Below, one piece after another: positions 12,011-26,800 of a stretch of DNA of 64,000 bases (the first letter of the stretch is position 1; each line of letters opens with the position of its first letter). Origin of the DNA: Mytilisepta virgata (taxonomy: Eukaryota; Mollusca; Bivalvia; Mytilida; Mytilidae). A program made the translations under genes and the position numbers. Location: NCBI GenBank assembly GCA_028015205.1, contig CM051519.1:93455539-93519538 (forward strand), written 5' to 3'. The notes under the pieces were generated by a model. That model saw only the letters and a list, made by a program, of their open reading frames with translations, ran no database searches and had not been told where the DNA came from.

Positions 12011-14732
12011 AATTCCTGTAAGTTTAAATAAGTTTGACTTAGTATCTTACACTAGATAAGATCATTGTCTGCGATCAGTAACATATGTAGTGAATATATG
12101 CCCCAATTTAGTTATCTTTCACCTGACACAAATTTATTTAAAAAAGATGGGATATTGCTTCTGTCGTTGTTATATTTTGTTTGCATTTTTTTTCATTTAT
12201 TATCCCCCGCACTTCGAAGAAGTTCTGGGATATTGTTATCGCCCTTGTCCGTCCGTCCGGCACACTTTCTTGTGACCTAAACTCCTCATTCTTTTTTAAG
12301 ATCATGCATTTTATTTCTACAGTATTGTCACATACTGTATGTACATGCACAATAAGGTTTTATAATTTTGGTTTTTGAGAAATAAAACTTGTCAATAATA
12401 AAGTTATGTAAAATAAAGAGAGCATATTTTTCCCGCCAAATTTTCAATGGCTTATATCTCGAAAACAGGCGCACGGACCTATAATTTTTTTCGCTCTCTT
12501 AGTTCCTTTATTAATCCACTATCAATATTTACCAGCGTTATGAAAACCTTGTTATTTTGAAACTGAGCAGCAAACATCCTTAACTTTGATATAGGTGTAT
12601 AGTTATGCCCATATGAAATAGCCGGAAATTTGGAACTCTCCACATATCACTGAGACCCGCAGTAGAAACTTTAAAAGCATAATTTTATTAGAAATTACGA
12701 TACAGAAAAACCCACAGTTTCGAAATTTCAATTTAAAAAACATAGGTCACCGTTCTTGATTTTGAGATAATTGAGTCTTAATGTTGGTAAATTTTATATA
12801 GATTATATAGGGAAAATCCAAATTTCTCGTACAATAAAAAAAAACTGGTAGATAGAATATTTTATAGAATTGTGAAAAGAACACTTATCTGACATGCTTT
12901 CATGTTCTTAAAGAAAAATTGGGGTCACCGTTCATTTTTTCTTGCTATTTCCAAAAAATTAAAATTTCCTTTACATTTCATTAGAAAAAATTTCCACCAA
13001 CTATCTCCCCTGAAAAGGGTTCTTTTTATAATAAAATTTTGTAATTTTGCTATTTATAAATTTTTGTCAATCATTTTATTTAAATAAACTCAAAATATAA
13101 TTTTTACATTATATCAAATACATTTGCTCGTTGAAAATATATATTTACATACAAATTTGCAAGATATCCAAAAAAGATGCTCAGTCCACTTTCAATCCGT
13201 CATTTTATCAGCTGTTTATTACAATCGGAACATCACTCGGCCATTTCAGACAAAGATCGTAAAGCTATGCGGAAATAACCGAGGATGATCCGATTGCTGT
13301 TTATTAGTCCGTCGTCCTAACCCGTATTTACGCACTGTGTTCCACACGTGACCAACATATGACAGAAAGCACGAAATTGAAAGTAAGAACTGTCATTAGA
13401 GACACAGATTCCATAAATTTACTTTGTTGATTATGAAATTTATCGATTCATTATATTGATAGTTCAAAAATGTCTGGAAAGCCTCCTATTTTGAGGGCTG
13501 AACTTGAGTGAATAAACGAATAAAGCTATATTTGCACTTCCTTCAAATTTTGAAATTTGATGAAGGAGTTATATGGAGTAATGCTTTTTATTGTTTCGAA
13601 ACTTCAATTTCTTGAAAGTCAAGTCAAGTAAAATTTATTTAAAGTCGGTAAAATGTATTACAGACAACATAAGCTCTATATAGCTTTTAAAACCGACATA
13701 GTCAAAATGTTATAATTATAAGATATTTTTTGTAGGTTTAATTTAACCTCGGTGGGTTATCTGAGGAAAAGGAAAAAAATCCTTTGCTTTTGTAAAGTTT
13801 ATGCTTTTTTATACATCATACATGATTCACAGGTACTCGTATCTATTATTTTTTATATTTAACAACATATTCAAGACTGTGGCGGCCCCGGTGTACTATA
13901 TCATAACACAGGGGAGATATCAATTCCGGGAGGGCCAAATTTCAAATCATCAGAATTTTCTTTCTGATCTCCATCCAGTCTGATTTTTTGCTAATTTCTG
14001 CAGTAAAATTATTAAATTTTAACAAAATGCCTACATGTACCTTTTGGCCCTTATTTCCAACCAAATGGTTTTATTAGCCCATTTCAGTCAGATTTCTGAT
14101 AAACATACAATTGGGCCACCCTAGTCTCGAATGTTGTTAAAAACCCAAAAATAAATATATAGATAAGAGTCCCTGTTCATGTTTCTGAATTGGGAATTTC
14201 AGATAGAAAATTAATGTACAATGTACTCAAAAAGTTGAAAATATTTAAAATTTAAAATGATTTCCTCCGACCTATCCTTAAATTTTTGAAACCATTTTTC
14301 ATATTTTTCTTGCACTTTGTACATTGTTTGACACAGCCGCTGTGAGATGGCATTGGAAGAGTTATCTGCCTTTTAAATTGAATATTCCATAGGTGAAATG
14401 TTTTTTCTCTCTGGAGGACATGATTGAACAAATCAGAAAAGTTCAATTGTTTTAGTTAATTACTTGAGCTAATTGCATCTTTCAGCTAAGTGTCAGCTGA
14501 TATGACAAATTAAAGGTACTCAAATTCTGAAATTAATTTTCCAAGAACTGAGGTTTACAGACATTAGATAGCATACAGCAGTGTTTACCAGACAAGAGGA
14601 TTAAATTTTAGACCGTCCATGCTTCTCTTACTTTCATATCTAATATTCCAGGTCATGCCATCATAGGAAACATGATTATCAGTTTGAAAGGTTGCCATGG
14701 AAATCCAGATATCATCTACTGTTTTTCATGGA
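12011..14732. other. Intergenic region between head-to-head genes
   Basis: Separates the ATG of the transporter (minus) from the ATG of the LRRK2-type gene (plus). At about 12195-12265 there is a HINE-like start (CCCCCGCACTTCG and then GTCCGTCCGTCC). At about 12430-12620 lies a diverged dispersed repeat also present at about 29335-29520 (compare CGCACGGACCTATA with CACACGAACCTATA). No TATA box or CpG-rich promoter can be called with confidence. Confidence 0.4.
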
Positions 14733-14841
14733 ATGGCAGGAAATAACCAGGAACAATCACTCTCTGAGTTGTTGACGAGCATTGCTGGTGTAGATTTTGT
14801 TGTTACAGCACTGAAAGATTTGAAAACAAAAATTGACAATG
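14733..14841 (+). CDS. LRRK2: LRRK2-type exon 1 (residues 1-36)
   Basis: Proposed start M-A-G-N-N-Q-E-Q-S-L-S-E-L-L, with G at -3 and +4. An overlapping out-of-frame ATG five bases upstream (14728) opens a 15-codon uORF ending at 14775, which could damp translation. The exon ends in phase 1 before GTTAGA, a weak donor. The start is the least certain part of the model. Intron 1 (471 bp) shows nothing recognisable. Confidence 0.65.
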
Positions 14842-17800
14842 GTTAGAAGATCTTTAATTTAAAAAAAAGTTTAGATTGACTACAAAGACTTTAAATTAAA
14901 AAATTTATAAGAACTTTTTAATAATGCAAATACATTTCACAAATGCTTAAATTTTTGTTTGCTATTATTTTTATTGGACTATTTTCATTTTAGAGCACTT
15001 GACATTTATTTAACATTGAAAGTATATAATAGAGTATATGATTAAGTTTGTCACCCAACTGCATACTAGATGTGTATCTACTCATTTTAGAATTGAGAAA
15101 AAAATGTACATAACAAGCTTTTGTGTTTTCATTTTTTACATGTATTTTATTCTGTCAGCTTTGTGATTCAGTAAAAATTCCTTGTTTTGAGGATACTAAA
15201 GTTTTTAAATATGCATTTTATGGTATACGTATACGTTAATATGGTTGAACTGGACTTATAATAATTACCATGATAATTAGTATCTAACAGTATATGAATG
15301 CACATTATTCAGTGTTGAATTTAAAAAGTTGCATTGTAGAGAAAATCCCAGATTTTGTAGTGGTTCAAAATGCTGAGGACAGTGAATCTGATGTTGCTGA
15401 GCTTTCATTTAAATGTCTTCAGACGTACCCAGATAGCCATGAAATCAAAAGATATGTATACAGCATTATAGAAGACTTATGTGAGGCTGATGGTATGTAG
15501 TATGTATTTAAGTGTTGTTACACATATGTTTTTTATATTTATTGAAAAAAAAACACTTGTGCAGAGTTCCTTTTATGATCACTGAGATGAACTCTTTTCA
15601 TTATTCATTCAATAGTCCATGTTTTAGCAGTGACACGATTTTTAGATATTAAATATTTTGAAATTCTGTTATAAGTAAGTGTTCATCAAAAGAAATAGAA
15701 GTCAGTTAGTATGGTCTGGCTGAGATATTATTTTCATCCAGAGATTCAGTAAGATTTCAGTAATTCCAATAAATAGTTGAATTCTTTCTGCTTATGATTG
15801 ATTTTGAAATCCTTCCTGATCCACTTTCCATTATCAATGTATTCAGAGTGACTTTACACTTTTAAATACAGGAAGTGTATTAGTCTACATGATAACACGC
15901 CGTGGTGTAGTGGTTAGCACAACAGACTACAAAGCCAAAGGTCCCTGGTTCAATTACTGTTTGGGATGAAAATTTCAGGGATAAAATTTGCGACTCCCTA
16001 TCGACACAATTTGTGAGGACGGTCTCGGGTAAAAGATGCTAGTCCATTGGATGGGGACCAAAAATGGCTGTCCCGTGTTAAGGGAGAGCAACACCCTTAG
16101 CACGTTAAAGACTCCTTGCACCTGCCAAATGGAGAGGGATTAGTATAAGTTATTATAACTTTGTTCCCAATCCACTGTAAATAAATAAGTTTAAACTTAC
16201 TGGATAACATTAAAATTTTAATATTCTTTCTGACATGCGTTATGTTTTAGATCAACAAATGATAACAGTATGTAGCCATCCTGACAATTTACAGATAATA
16301 GTGGATGATCTGTCAGTATTAGTAGGTGACAGATTGAAAGATATATTTGTTTATGTAATCAAAATTTTTATCCATTTGATTACAAAGCAGACAAAGCACA
16401 AAGAAGGTACTTCCTTGTTTAAAACAAATAATGTAGTGAAAAAATAAAAGCAAAAACTAGAATCAGTATTACCCGTATATCAGGAAAAGAATATTCTTAG
16501 GCATAGTTCGTTGATTAGTGTTGGATAACATTGAAAATTGTGCAATTAATGCATTCAGCTCTGAGATGACAGTAAAAATTAAAACACAATAATTCCAATA
16601 CGTTGTGTATTGTTGATTCTGATTGATCGACAACCCGACGTCTGGAATGTTTTATTTTCCTATAAATGATTGTCAGCGTATGAATAAGTGACAAAGTAAA
16701 AGAGTTCATTTCTTTCTTATTTTGCCGAAAAATGTAATTATTATGGATTTATAAGTTATAAGAGTTATTTTTCCACAATTCATCGGTTTATAAACTCGAC
16801 CAGGTCACTCACAAACTTAACATAAAGTTTGTGAGTGAAATGGTCTCAAAACAACTCTTAATACTACAATGTATAATAAAGTTTTCTCCTACATGAAGAA
16901 AAACGATAGAGGAAACATCCATATGAGAAAACAAGGAATTCATAAAAACTGTATCAACTGGAAAAAATAATACTTATTAAAGATACATGTATAACGAAAA
17001 GATTTAAAAACACAAAGCAAATCAAAGAAAATTACATGTAGGAAAAGACAACACAAAAACTAAAGCATTAATAATGTGAACTCGCACAAAAAACCTGAGA
17101 GACATCAGATGCCCCAATGAGAGTAATCAATTCCCATGAATGACACTCAACACAAACCAGCTGGATAAAATCCAGCGAAATGTCAATGTCCTTTGAGGTG
17201 TCAGTGATGAAATGTAACTTAAGTTATATGTAATTTAAAACCTAGTTATAGAATTAATTGGCAGAAAAATACTTTCTTTTTGTATGATGGCTCCCTGTCG
17301 TTTACCCAGTCCAGTTCAACATAGATATTTTCAGTAAATATATTTCTTTTACAGAGACGATATGTCAGTATTTAGTTACACATAATATTCATATGTTGAT
17401 CATTGACAAGATACAACAAGAATACACAGAAGAAGTTTTAAAAGTTTGTCTGATTTGTTTGGTTCATTTAATTAAAGAAGGTAATTACTTCTGAAAATCG
17501 TTGACATCTTAAGGTATCCGGACCATAATATATCATGATCGAAAATTGTATCTCTTTTTGACCGTGAATTCCTGAACCAAACAATTTAAAGCCGGGATTT
17601 GTATATATATTTTTCTTAAGTTGAAACACACTTTGTTGCTTATATGCAGAGTCTGTAAAAATAAGATAGTTATATTGACATTTCCGAAGTTTGCCGATAA
17701 TTACCGAGGTCATTTCAAGTGCGTTGTATGGAACATCCGGGAACTTTTGAATAATCACTTGGTCATTTATGGGCCGGATACCTTAATCACAAAATATCAG

Positions 17801-20800
17801 TCACTGGACAACAACAATCGTTTAGATTTCAACATTTATATATTATGATCTGTGTATAAAGCATTCATAGAAACTGGAAAATCTTTTTTATTTGAAAAAT
17901 CGGAAAAGAAAAAAGTCTTAAAAGTATCAATAAAAAATGTTTTTTATAATGTTTTTTCCTTTGGCCAGTTAATTGTTGATATCATCTTTTCCTATATTTG
18001 AAGATAGTTTTTCAGATTTCATGGGAGCTCAAACCACAGAGCTGGCTAGCACATCCCCGTTGGTGGATAAGGGAGAACTCTTGTTGGGGATATTGGGTCA
18101 TTATCAGGAAAGCCTTCCTGTAGTTTTCATGAAAGAGTAATGGCATCTATAGAGGGCTAAATTATCTGTCTTTTGCTTTTCCAATGTTAGTGAACACTGG
18201 TTCTACTTTGTGTCCTTAAAGATCACCATTTCTGAAGTATCTTTATGTATTATTGAACTTGCTTAAGTACAAAAATGTATTTGCCACTGGATGTTTAGCA
18301 AACGATTATCAATCTTTCAATTATTCAGATTAATATTTGACATATATTTAATGATATTTTTGATCTGTGATGTTCTGTCTGTATTTTTGTATGTCACCCT
18401 AGATATGAGTCATTATAAAATTGATTACATGGTATCAACTGATATTACAGAAGCCATTGTGGATAATATACCACTGTGCTATTTATTTTGACCAATGTAT
18501 ACTTTTTTGACCTTTAATTCAGTGATCTGATCCCTTTTTCCTTACTTTACATTAGGAGAAAACCAGAATAATTAAAATCCAGTAAAATTCTAAGTAAAAA
18601 TTGATTATTTCCCATAAATCATTAGAAATCTTATTCAGATTCTTATAGCGTCTTTATTACAATGATAGAATGATTCGTTGCAAACCTATATGAATTTTAT
18701 ACCACAATGCTATTAAAAATTTCTGGAGAGAACACTACAAATCTAATGAATATCTTTTGGGAAGAAAATGTAATTTCACTTAACTTTATATTACAGATAC
18801 AGCCAAGAGATCGTTATTACAATCTGGATTTATGAAAAACAATTTGATGTCCATCATGGTCCGTTGTTTAACTGATGCAGATGTACAAAAAACTGGGTTA
18901 AAGCTATTTATTAGTGCAGGTATTTTATTGTTATTTAATTAAAATGTAAAATGGGCTAAAGATTTTCATCACTGCAGGTGTTTTATGGTTGTTATTTTAT
19001 CATTTTAAGTATGAAATACAGTCACATACAGTCGATTCTCGTTATCTCGAAGTCGATCGGACCGCAAAAATTTGTTCGAGATATAAGAAATTTGATTTAA
19101 CAAAGCTGATCAAGTGCATTGTATAACATTTGGGACTACAGACGAAATTTGACTCATCCGGAAATTCGACAAGTGTGTTCGAGATAACGAGAGTCAACTG
19201 TATATTGCTATTTATATTTCATTATTTTGCTTTATTTTGCTATTTAACCGCAGTGATTTAGACTCAGCAACAGATGTTACAGGAGAACATTTTACCTCCA
19301 AAAATCTGGTAAACTGAGCCTGGGACAAAATATTGCTTTTGATATTTCATTATATTGCTATTTAACCGCACTGATTTAGACTTAGCAACAGATGTTACAG
19401 GAGAACATTTTACCTCCAAAAATCTGGTAAACTGAGCCTGGGACAAAATATTGCTTTTGATATTTCATTATATTGCTATTTAACCGCACTGATTTAGACT
19501 TAGCAACAGATGTTACAGGAGAACATTTTACCTCCGAAAATCTGGTAAACTGAGCCTGGGACAAAATATTGCTTTTTATATTGATTATGTATTGTATATT
19601 GAGAGGTCAGTACTGAGGGGTAAAAGTGGCTCTTAACGTGTATCTTACAATTCAGGTTCTATATATAAAGTCAACTCTGATTCATATAAGGTTGATACCA
19701 TTTATGCTCAGTCACTAGAATCAGCATAAGTACGAAGATGGGAGGCCATTTTTTAAAAATTGATGTTATGTCATTGTAGATTGAAACTAGTTGTGTATTT
19801 TGAGTAACTGATGAACTTTGTTTTAGTACAAGACGAGGAATCAGGAATATTAGGCACGGATGAATATATATCACAGTGGTGTAAAACTATATATGATGTA
19901 ATGACAAGACATTTGGAAGATTATACTGTACAGGTGAATTTATTTTATGGTGAATTAAAACTTTTATTTCATTAATTGCAAAACAGTTGTCTGTTGTTAT
20001 TCAGGATTGATGGAATGATCACAAATAATTATACCCTCGCTCCCATATCATGGGATACGTTTTTGGACCAAGGCAATATCATTTTTCCTTTTGACGACTT
20101 TGTTTATTTTTCGACCTTATGCACGATACGGGGGTATCACTAGTGAGCAATGGCTCATAGTACATCTTGTTTGAAATATTGTGTATTCAATTATTTTCTC
20201 GGGTACCAATTTTCATGGAATACCTAATCTTGTGTTTTGTAAAATCACAAACTCTTAATTACAATTTAATGGTAAAATGCTGATTAGAAGTGCTGCAAAA
20301 AAAACAGAACTATGAAAATCATTGTTTGCAATTAAATTTTTTATGCGTTTTATTACTTATTTGCAATTCTTTGAATTACTAAATGAATTAATATCAAAGG
20401 TCAGGTGTGAAAATTAAGACAGAATGAAAACTTTATTTATATATTCACCTGGAAGTAAATATTACAGTCATGATATTAGTTAGTTTAAACTTATTTATTT
20501 ATAGAGGATTCAGAAACAAGTTATACCAACTTATACTAATCCCTCTCCACTTGGCGGGTGTGAGAGCGGCCCCTGTAGCGGCATTTTAGCCTACTCTTTT
20601 TCGACATCTACAGAGGAGTCTTTAATGTGCTATGGGTATTTTTCTCCCTTAACATGGGACAACTATTTTTCGTCACCATCCGACAGAATAACATTGTTTA
20701 CCGAGACCATCCTCACAAATAGTGTCGGTAGGGCATCGCAAATGTGATACCTGAAATTTTTATCCTGAACGTGAATCGAACCAGAGACCTTTGGCTTTGT

Positions 20801-23800
20801 AAGCAGTGAAGATTGTTTGATAGGCATGTGCTTGGTCTCTGGCTGCAAATTTTGATGAAGAAAAATTTTGTTTTGCTGTCAGTCAGATAGCTTCTTGTTT
20901 GGATGTATATTTCAGATGTATGGATGTCGGGCTGTGGCAGTTATGATGGAAAATAAACCTGAAAGTGCTGTTTGGATAGGAGAAAATTCACAAGACAAAA
21001 TTACACAGTAAGATAAATATAGATTTTCCTTCAGGTACGAGTGAATTATGGAATTTCTCCAACCGATATAGTTAAATTTTCGATTTTCAACACACGAGCG
21101 TTTGTGAGCATGTTAAAAAAAATCTAAATTTTAACTGTGGAGGGTGGAAAAATTCCATAACTCATGAGTAAATTGAAGGAGAATCTGTTTCTCCTGTGAC
21201 TTTTGACAAAAACCTGAAGAAAATGTCTTTGCTATGTAGTTTGTTTACATAGACGTCATTTCGGGACTTCTATAGTTTATCGTTCCAAGTAGAAAAAAAA
21301 CCGCGGTAATAAATTTAATCACCTGGAAGTGGTTAACAATATTATGTATTTTTATCCCACTGATTAAACACGTCAAGAATAGGAGAATTGTATTTATCAC
21401 ACTTTCTTTTATCAGTAACTGAGTGGGTTTTTGTATGACATAGCTTCTTATATTCAGCCTGTTTTGTTATGTAAAATTTCTAACATACTTTGAGGGTAAA
21501 CATCACCATCTGTCAATACCAATGATAGATGGGAGCAGGAGAAACTCCACTTAAGGTCTAATTAATTTTTGGGGCCTCATAATAGTCATTGACCTTATCG
21601 TCCGTACCACAATATAGCACTGTAAGATTGGACTGAAACAGGTATAAACCCCAATAAGTACCGGGTAATTAATTTTTGTGTTCTCCATTCTTTGTAATCT
21701 GCATATCTTTTTAGCTCACCTGGCCAGAGGCCATGTGAGCTTTTATCATCACTTGGCATCCGTCATCCCTCCGTTTGTGAACTTTTACATTTTCATCTTC
21801 TCCTCTGAAACCCCTGGACCTATTGAACTGAAGTTTGGCCTGTAGCTTCTATGGAAGGTCCTTTACAAAGTATGCATAAATAATCTGGGTCCGTGAAACA
21901 AAATGGCCACCATGATAATTTACATGTTCTGATTGGTCCAAATTTAAATATTCTTCTGCTCTGAAACTGTAAAGCCAAATGAACTGATTTTTGGTATGGA
22001 GCATCTATGGAAGGTCCTTTACAAAGTTTGCATAACTCATCCCGGTCAAATTGGCCGCCATGACATTTACATGTTCTGATTGGTCGAAATGTAAAACTGC
22101 TTCTCCTCTCAAACCGTAAAGCCAAATGAACTGATTTTTGGTATTGAGCATCTATGGAAGGTTCTTTACAAACTTTGCATAAATCTTTCTAGTCCGTGAA
22201 ACAAAATGGCTGCCAGAAACCTTTATATGTTCTGATTGGTTGAAATTTAAAACTTCTCCTCTGAAATGGTTTGGCCAATGAACTTATACTTGGTATGAAG
22301 CATTTATAGAAGATCATTTACAATGTTTCCAGAAATCAATCTAATCTGTCAAATCAAATCAGAAGTTTGTGACTGCCAGGTACGCGATGCAGGCTCAGCC
22401 CACTGAGCCTCTTGTTTTATCTTTTGTGATTTGTGTATGTTGGTCTTTTGAATTAGTAATTAATTTTGTGACTATTGTTTCCAGAGAACCCATTCACACT
22501 ATGTGTATGGGAGCTATGTTGACACACAGAAAGAACCATAAAGTCTATGTTGAAGCCTGCAATGCCATCTATTGGTTGGCAGCAGATAATGGTAAGTATA
22601 AAGTATAAGTTATTATAGACATGTGATGAGAACTGTATTTTGTTATAGAAATTTTGCATTGATAGATTTTCTGTCTGTTTTGGGCCAAGAAAAACACCTA
22701 CTACCGTATAAGTGTTTTTTTTTCATGGGAATTTAATTTTCACGACTAAACTTGAAATGCGAAATTGTATTATTCAACACCTAAAATGGTAAATTTTATT
22801 TCCCTCCTTTTAAGTTTACTGAAAGTCCCATTTTATATTAAGATTTCACTTGTTCTGACAAAATGATATTTGCTCACCCGTTACAAATTGTGTCAGTTTC
22901 AAACAATATTTACAGTTGATCCGCTCATTATCAAAACATTTTGTGTGTTTGACAAATTAAAACAGTCTGTTAAATGATTAATTAATGACTGTTTTTTTTG
23001 TGTAATGAAAACTGTCAATTGTCTAAAGTACAAAAATATTTCAATTTATATTATAAATGGCTTTTCTGTTACTAATTTTATATTTTATTCAACATTATAT
23101 TATGTGAATGTGGTTTTAGTTTTAAAGGGCATATCTTAGTTTAAAAGAACATAAAAATTATTTTACCTGCATCATTGATCGCTAAAAACACATCTCGCTA
23201 AAATTAAATCACCCTGTTTTTATGGAATACCGCAAATTTTGCCACGTGCTAAAAAAATCACATGTACGCTATATAATACACATGGGCATTTCGTCAGCGA
23301 AGTTCAAGTTTATATAAGACTGATAATTAATGGCAGTCACTTGTACATGTCCTGGTATATATTATGGCAAAACACTTCATGTTTATTGCTGTATAAATAT
23401 CATTTGATTATTCAGCTGCCTTTTACCTTTAGTTGATACTGGTTGACTGTTTTATATTATTATTGACATGTGACATTGTGAACCAGACCATCATTATGAT
23501 CTTTTTATGTGATTATATAAATCCTCAGGCTGATATTGGTTTCTCTTGATGATACGGAATGTGACAAGGATTTTAATGTCTTTTAGAGTAGATGTTAACT
23601 CCATGATCCTGTCAAAGCAACATCATCTTTAAATTCCTGTCATAATTAGAACTTATTTATTCATTCATTTATTTTTTTCAGAAAGACTTTGCAGTAATTT
23701 AATGGGAAAAAATGTACATACAGCTATCATGGATGGGCTGAAACTCCACAGTACATACCCTGAATCAGTAGCCGCTGGATTGAAGTCTCTACGAGGACTA

Positions 23801-26800
23801 TGTATCTTCAAGTAAGCTAGCCATACAAAGTCAACTCTCTTTAACTTGAAGTCCAGTATAAAACCATAGTAAAAATTAAAATAGGGACACAGCTTGAGTA
23901 GAAATACTATTTTAATGCTTTTTTTAAACTAAATGTCACTGTAGAAACAATTATTCTGAAGAACTTGTTGTCTAAAGCTCTTCCATCTGATAGAACCAAA
24001 CTTCGATATGACCATTTTCTAGATGCATAATCTACGGCCAACAAAGAACTGAGTTCTATATAAACATAAAACTGTGTAAAGTAATTCAGTAATAGATCTT
24101 CTACTAAAGTTTTATTCCAAACATATCTGATCTATTGTTATTTAGGTGCATAGCTTTCAAATTTCTGTTCAGTGGTCTCATTAAATAAGATTCTGTAAAT
24201 TCCAAAATTAATGTGATGTTTTTATCAATGAAAAAAAAACAATAGGATGAAAACTACAAAATTAAGCCTCACATTTAATTTCTGCCTCTGTCATTCTTTT
24301 GCAATATTTACAGGAATCACATTAAATAATATATACACTATTGGCAATTGTTGAATATTTGCAGTAATATGTGAATACAATAATTTCTGAATTTACGGTA
24401 GATATTTGATTCTTTTGTTAATTTAAAATAACGTCTTTGGTCTGATATTTTTAAAATTTGTATACAATGATTTCTGTTGGTAATGGACATTACAGCTATG
24501 ATTATTTTACCACTTTACATAATATGCAATCATATGCATATGTAATATATTAGGGCAAAAACTACCTCCCTCTTCCAGTTTCCCAACCCCAGTAAATTAT
24601 AATTCTTAAAGGGTGGCATACCTGAATTTATATGTAAAATGTTGTGTTTTAGGGCAGGGGGTGGGGATTATAGTATTTTGTATAATCACTGTATGTTTTT
24701 AGGACTTATTCAGAGTATTTTTATTTCAGTGACACAAACAAAAGGAAGCTGATCAAAGATGAGAGGTTTTTCTCTATGGTTAGTAAAACATTGGACCAGT
24801 TCCCACAAAACATGGATATACAGCTAGAGGCCACTAGTACACTAGCATGTGTGGCTGATATAGGTATGCTTAATATTTTTAAAAGTGTATCAGTTAATGC
24901 CATCAAATTATTAAGATGTCTGCCACAATCAAACATTTACTGTTGCTTTATATGAGCAAATTAAATCCAGTTGAGCAAAACAGGTTAAAAAGTGCTAAGT
25001 TTAGTTTAAAAGTTGAAATAAAGGCTTTGATAATGCTTCATTTATACTTTGCATGTGCTAACAAATTTATTTTGATGCTATTGAAACTAAAGATGGGGGT
25101 ATTAATAATGAATATTTCGTACCTCTTCTACATTGTGTACTGATCTATAGAAGGAAAAAGGTTGAGTTAAAAAAAAGTTTATGTTTTCATGCATTTCACT
25201 GAAAATATTTCAAAAAGGTCAAGAAAACCATACATGATTACAATGGGGAATATCATTCTCACACAGGCAACAGTATAAACAACAAAACACATATCAGGAA
25301 AGGTCAACCATGACATACCAATCAATTAAGACTATTGATTTGACTGACCTTTAGACAAAAAATAACTTATAACTTATAATGTACATGTAATTAATTACAT
25401 TGGCAATGTAATTGAAAAGACATTAATAACATGTCAAAATAAATGTAAATGTAAATGTAATTGAACTGAAAAAAGCATTACATAATTCAAATGTAATTAA
25501 TTACATTGGCATGTAATTGGCCTTGGGTTTGCTTATAAAAGCACAAATCACTAACATAGAAACATAACAGTCAGGAGAGTCTCATGACACTTTATTTATT
25601 CTGGCTGTCTGGTGTATTAAACACACTATATTAAAAAGCAATGATTATGTACTGAAAATGATTGATTTCAGACTTTGTACGATACCAGTGCTTCCTGGAA
25701 GATATTCATATCAAAATCATACAAGGATTGGATAGATTTGTTAACAATGCAACAATGCAAGAAGTTGGATTTGAATGCTTGAGTGTACTTTGTGCAGCAG
25801 GTAATTAATAAATATTGTAAGGGGAGATAACACAGAGCATTAAAAAGTAGAATTATTTCCCCTAGATGAATTTGTTCAAAGGTGATTTTTATTTGTCATC
25901 TATCCTGATGTATGATATGAGTTGTGAAATTATCTGCAAAATATGAAAATGATAATTAACCTTGTAAGCTGACATACATGTGTTCATGAATGAAATTCAT
26001 GAAATTCATGATATTATTTGGATGGTGATTTCTGTATTGGTCCTAGCCTTGTTTGACCATGGGTGCAGCTGATACCTGCCATACTGGCTCATTGATCAGT
26101 AACAATCTGATAAAGTCAGTATCAGGCAACAAATTGTCATTATTGGGCCTAATTAAGTACTTTTATTTCAGAAAATGCTTCTGAGATGTTAATTATGGCA
26201 GGAGCTTCACATCATCTGATCAAAGTTATGAAAAAATATCCAGATTTTATATGTAAGTCATTTATGCATTGGACAAAATTGTCAGTTATACATTGGACAT
26301 TGGAAATTGGACAAATCTGTCAGTTATCAATGCCCTATTTAAAACATTTCATATATGGCTACTTTTGGATCAACTATAGAACTCATTCTGCCACTGCAAT
26401 ATAATGAATTACAAAGATTTTATTTTTTCTCATTGCCATTTTGGTAAAATGTTTTACATGGTACAAAGTAATATCCAAATTTTATTGGATTTCAATTTAT
26501 GATATATGTTTTACATATGAATAACAGAAAAACAAATTTATTTCAAATGAATGTTTGTAATTTTGTATGATTATTGCTATTACGAATTTTTTCATAGATT
26601 TACAAAAGAAAGGATTAATTTTGATACAGCTGCTGGCTGATAAGAAAATGTTTCATAATCCCGATGTCTGTGATGGTCTGGCTGAAATAATATGTCAAGC
26701 CTTATTGACACCTGCTAGTGATAATACTGTTATGAAAGAGGTTTAGTATTTATAATTTGTTTGATTTCTCATATCTTATGTTATAACAACATTGATAGTC

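Noticed and set aside
12065..12378. Small plus-strand frames with C-P-S-V-R-P-like ends
   Set aside because: They lie in a HINE-like GTCC microsatellite; the same artefact occurs at 27080-27331.
15294..15312. ATG at 15294 as an alternative start for exon 2
   Set aside because: The phase-matched acceptor at 15311-15312 and a plausible upstream exon 1 explain the frame better; the alternative cannot be fully excluded without RNA.
15888..15970. tRNA gene (also 32702, 33128, 37963, 57440-57508)
   Set aside because: Only degenerate A and B boxes are present, no full cloverleaf, and each continues into a repeated SINE body.
24916..25143. 75-residue plus-strand frame in intron 10
   Set aside because: Lies directly after the exon 10 donor in AT-rich intron, with no LRRK2 similarity and no matching phase.
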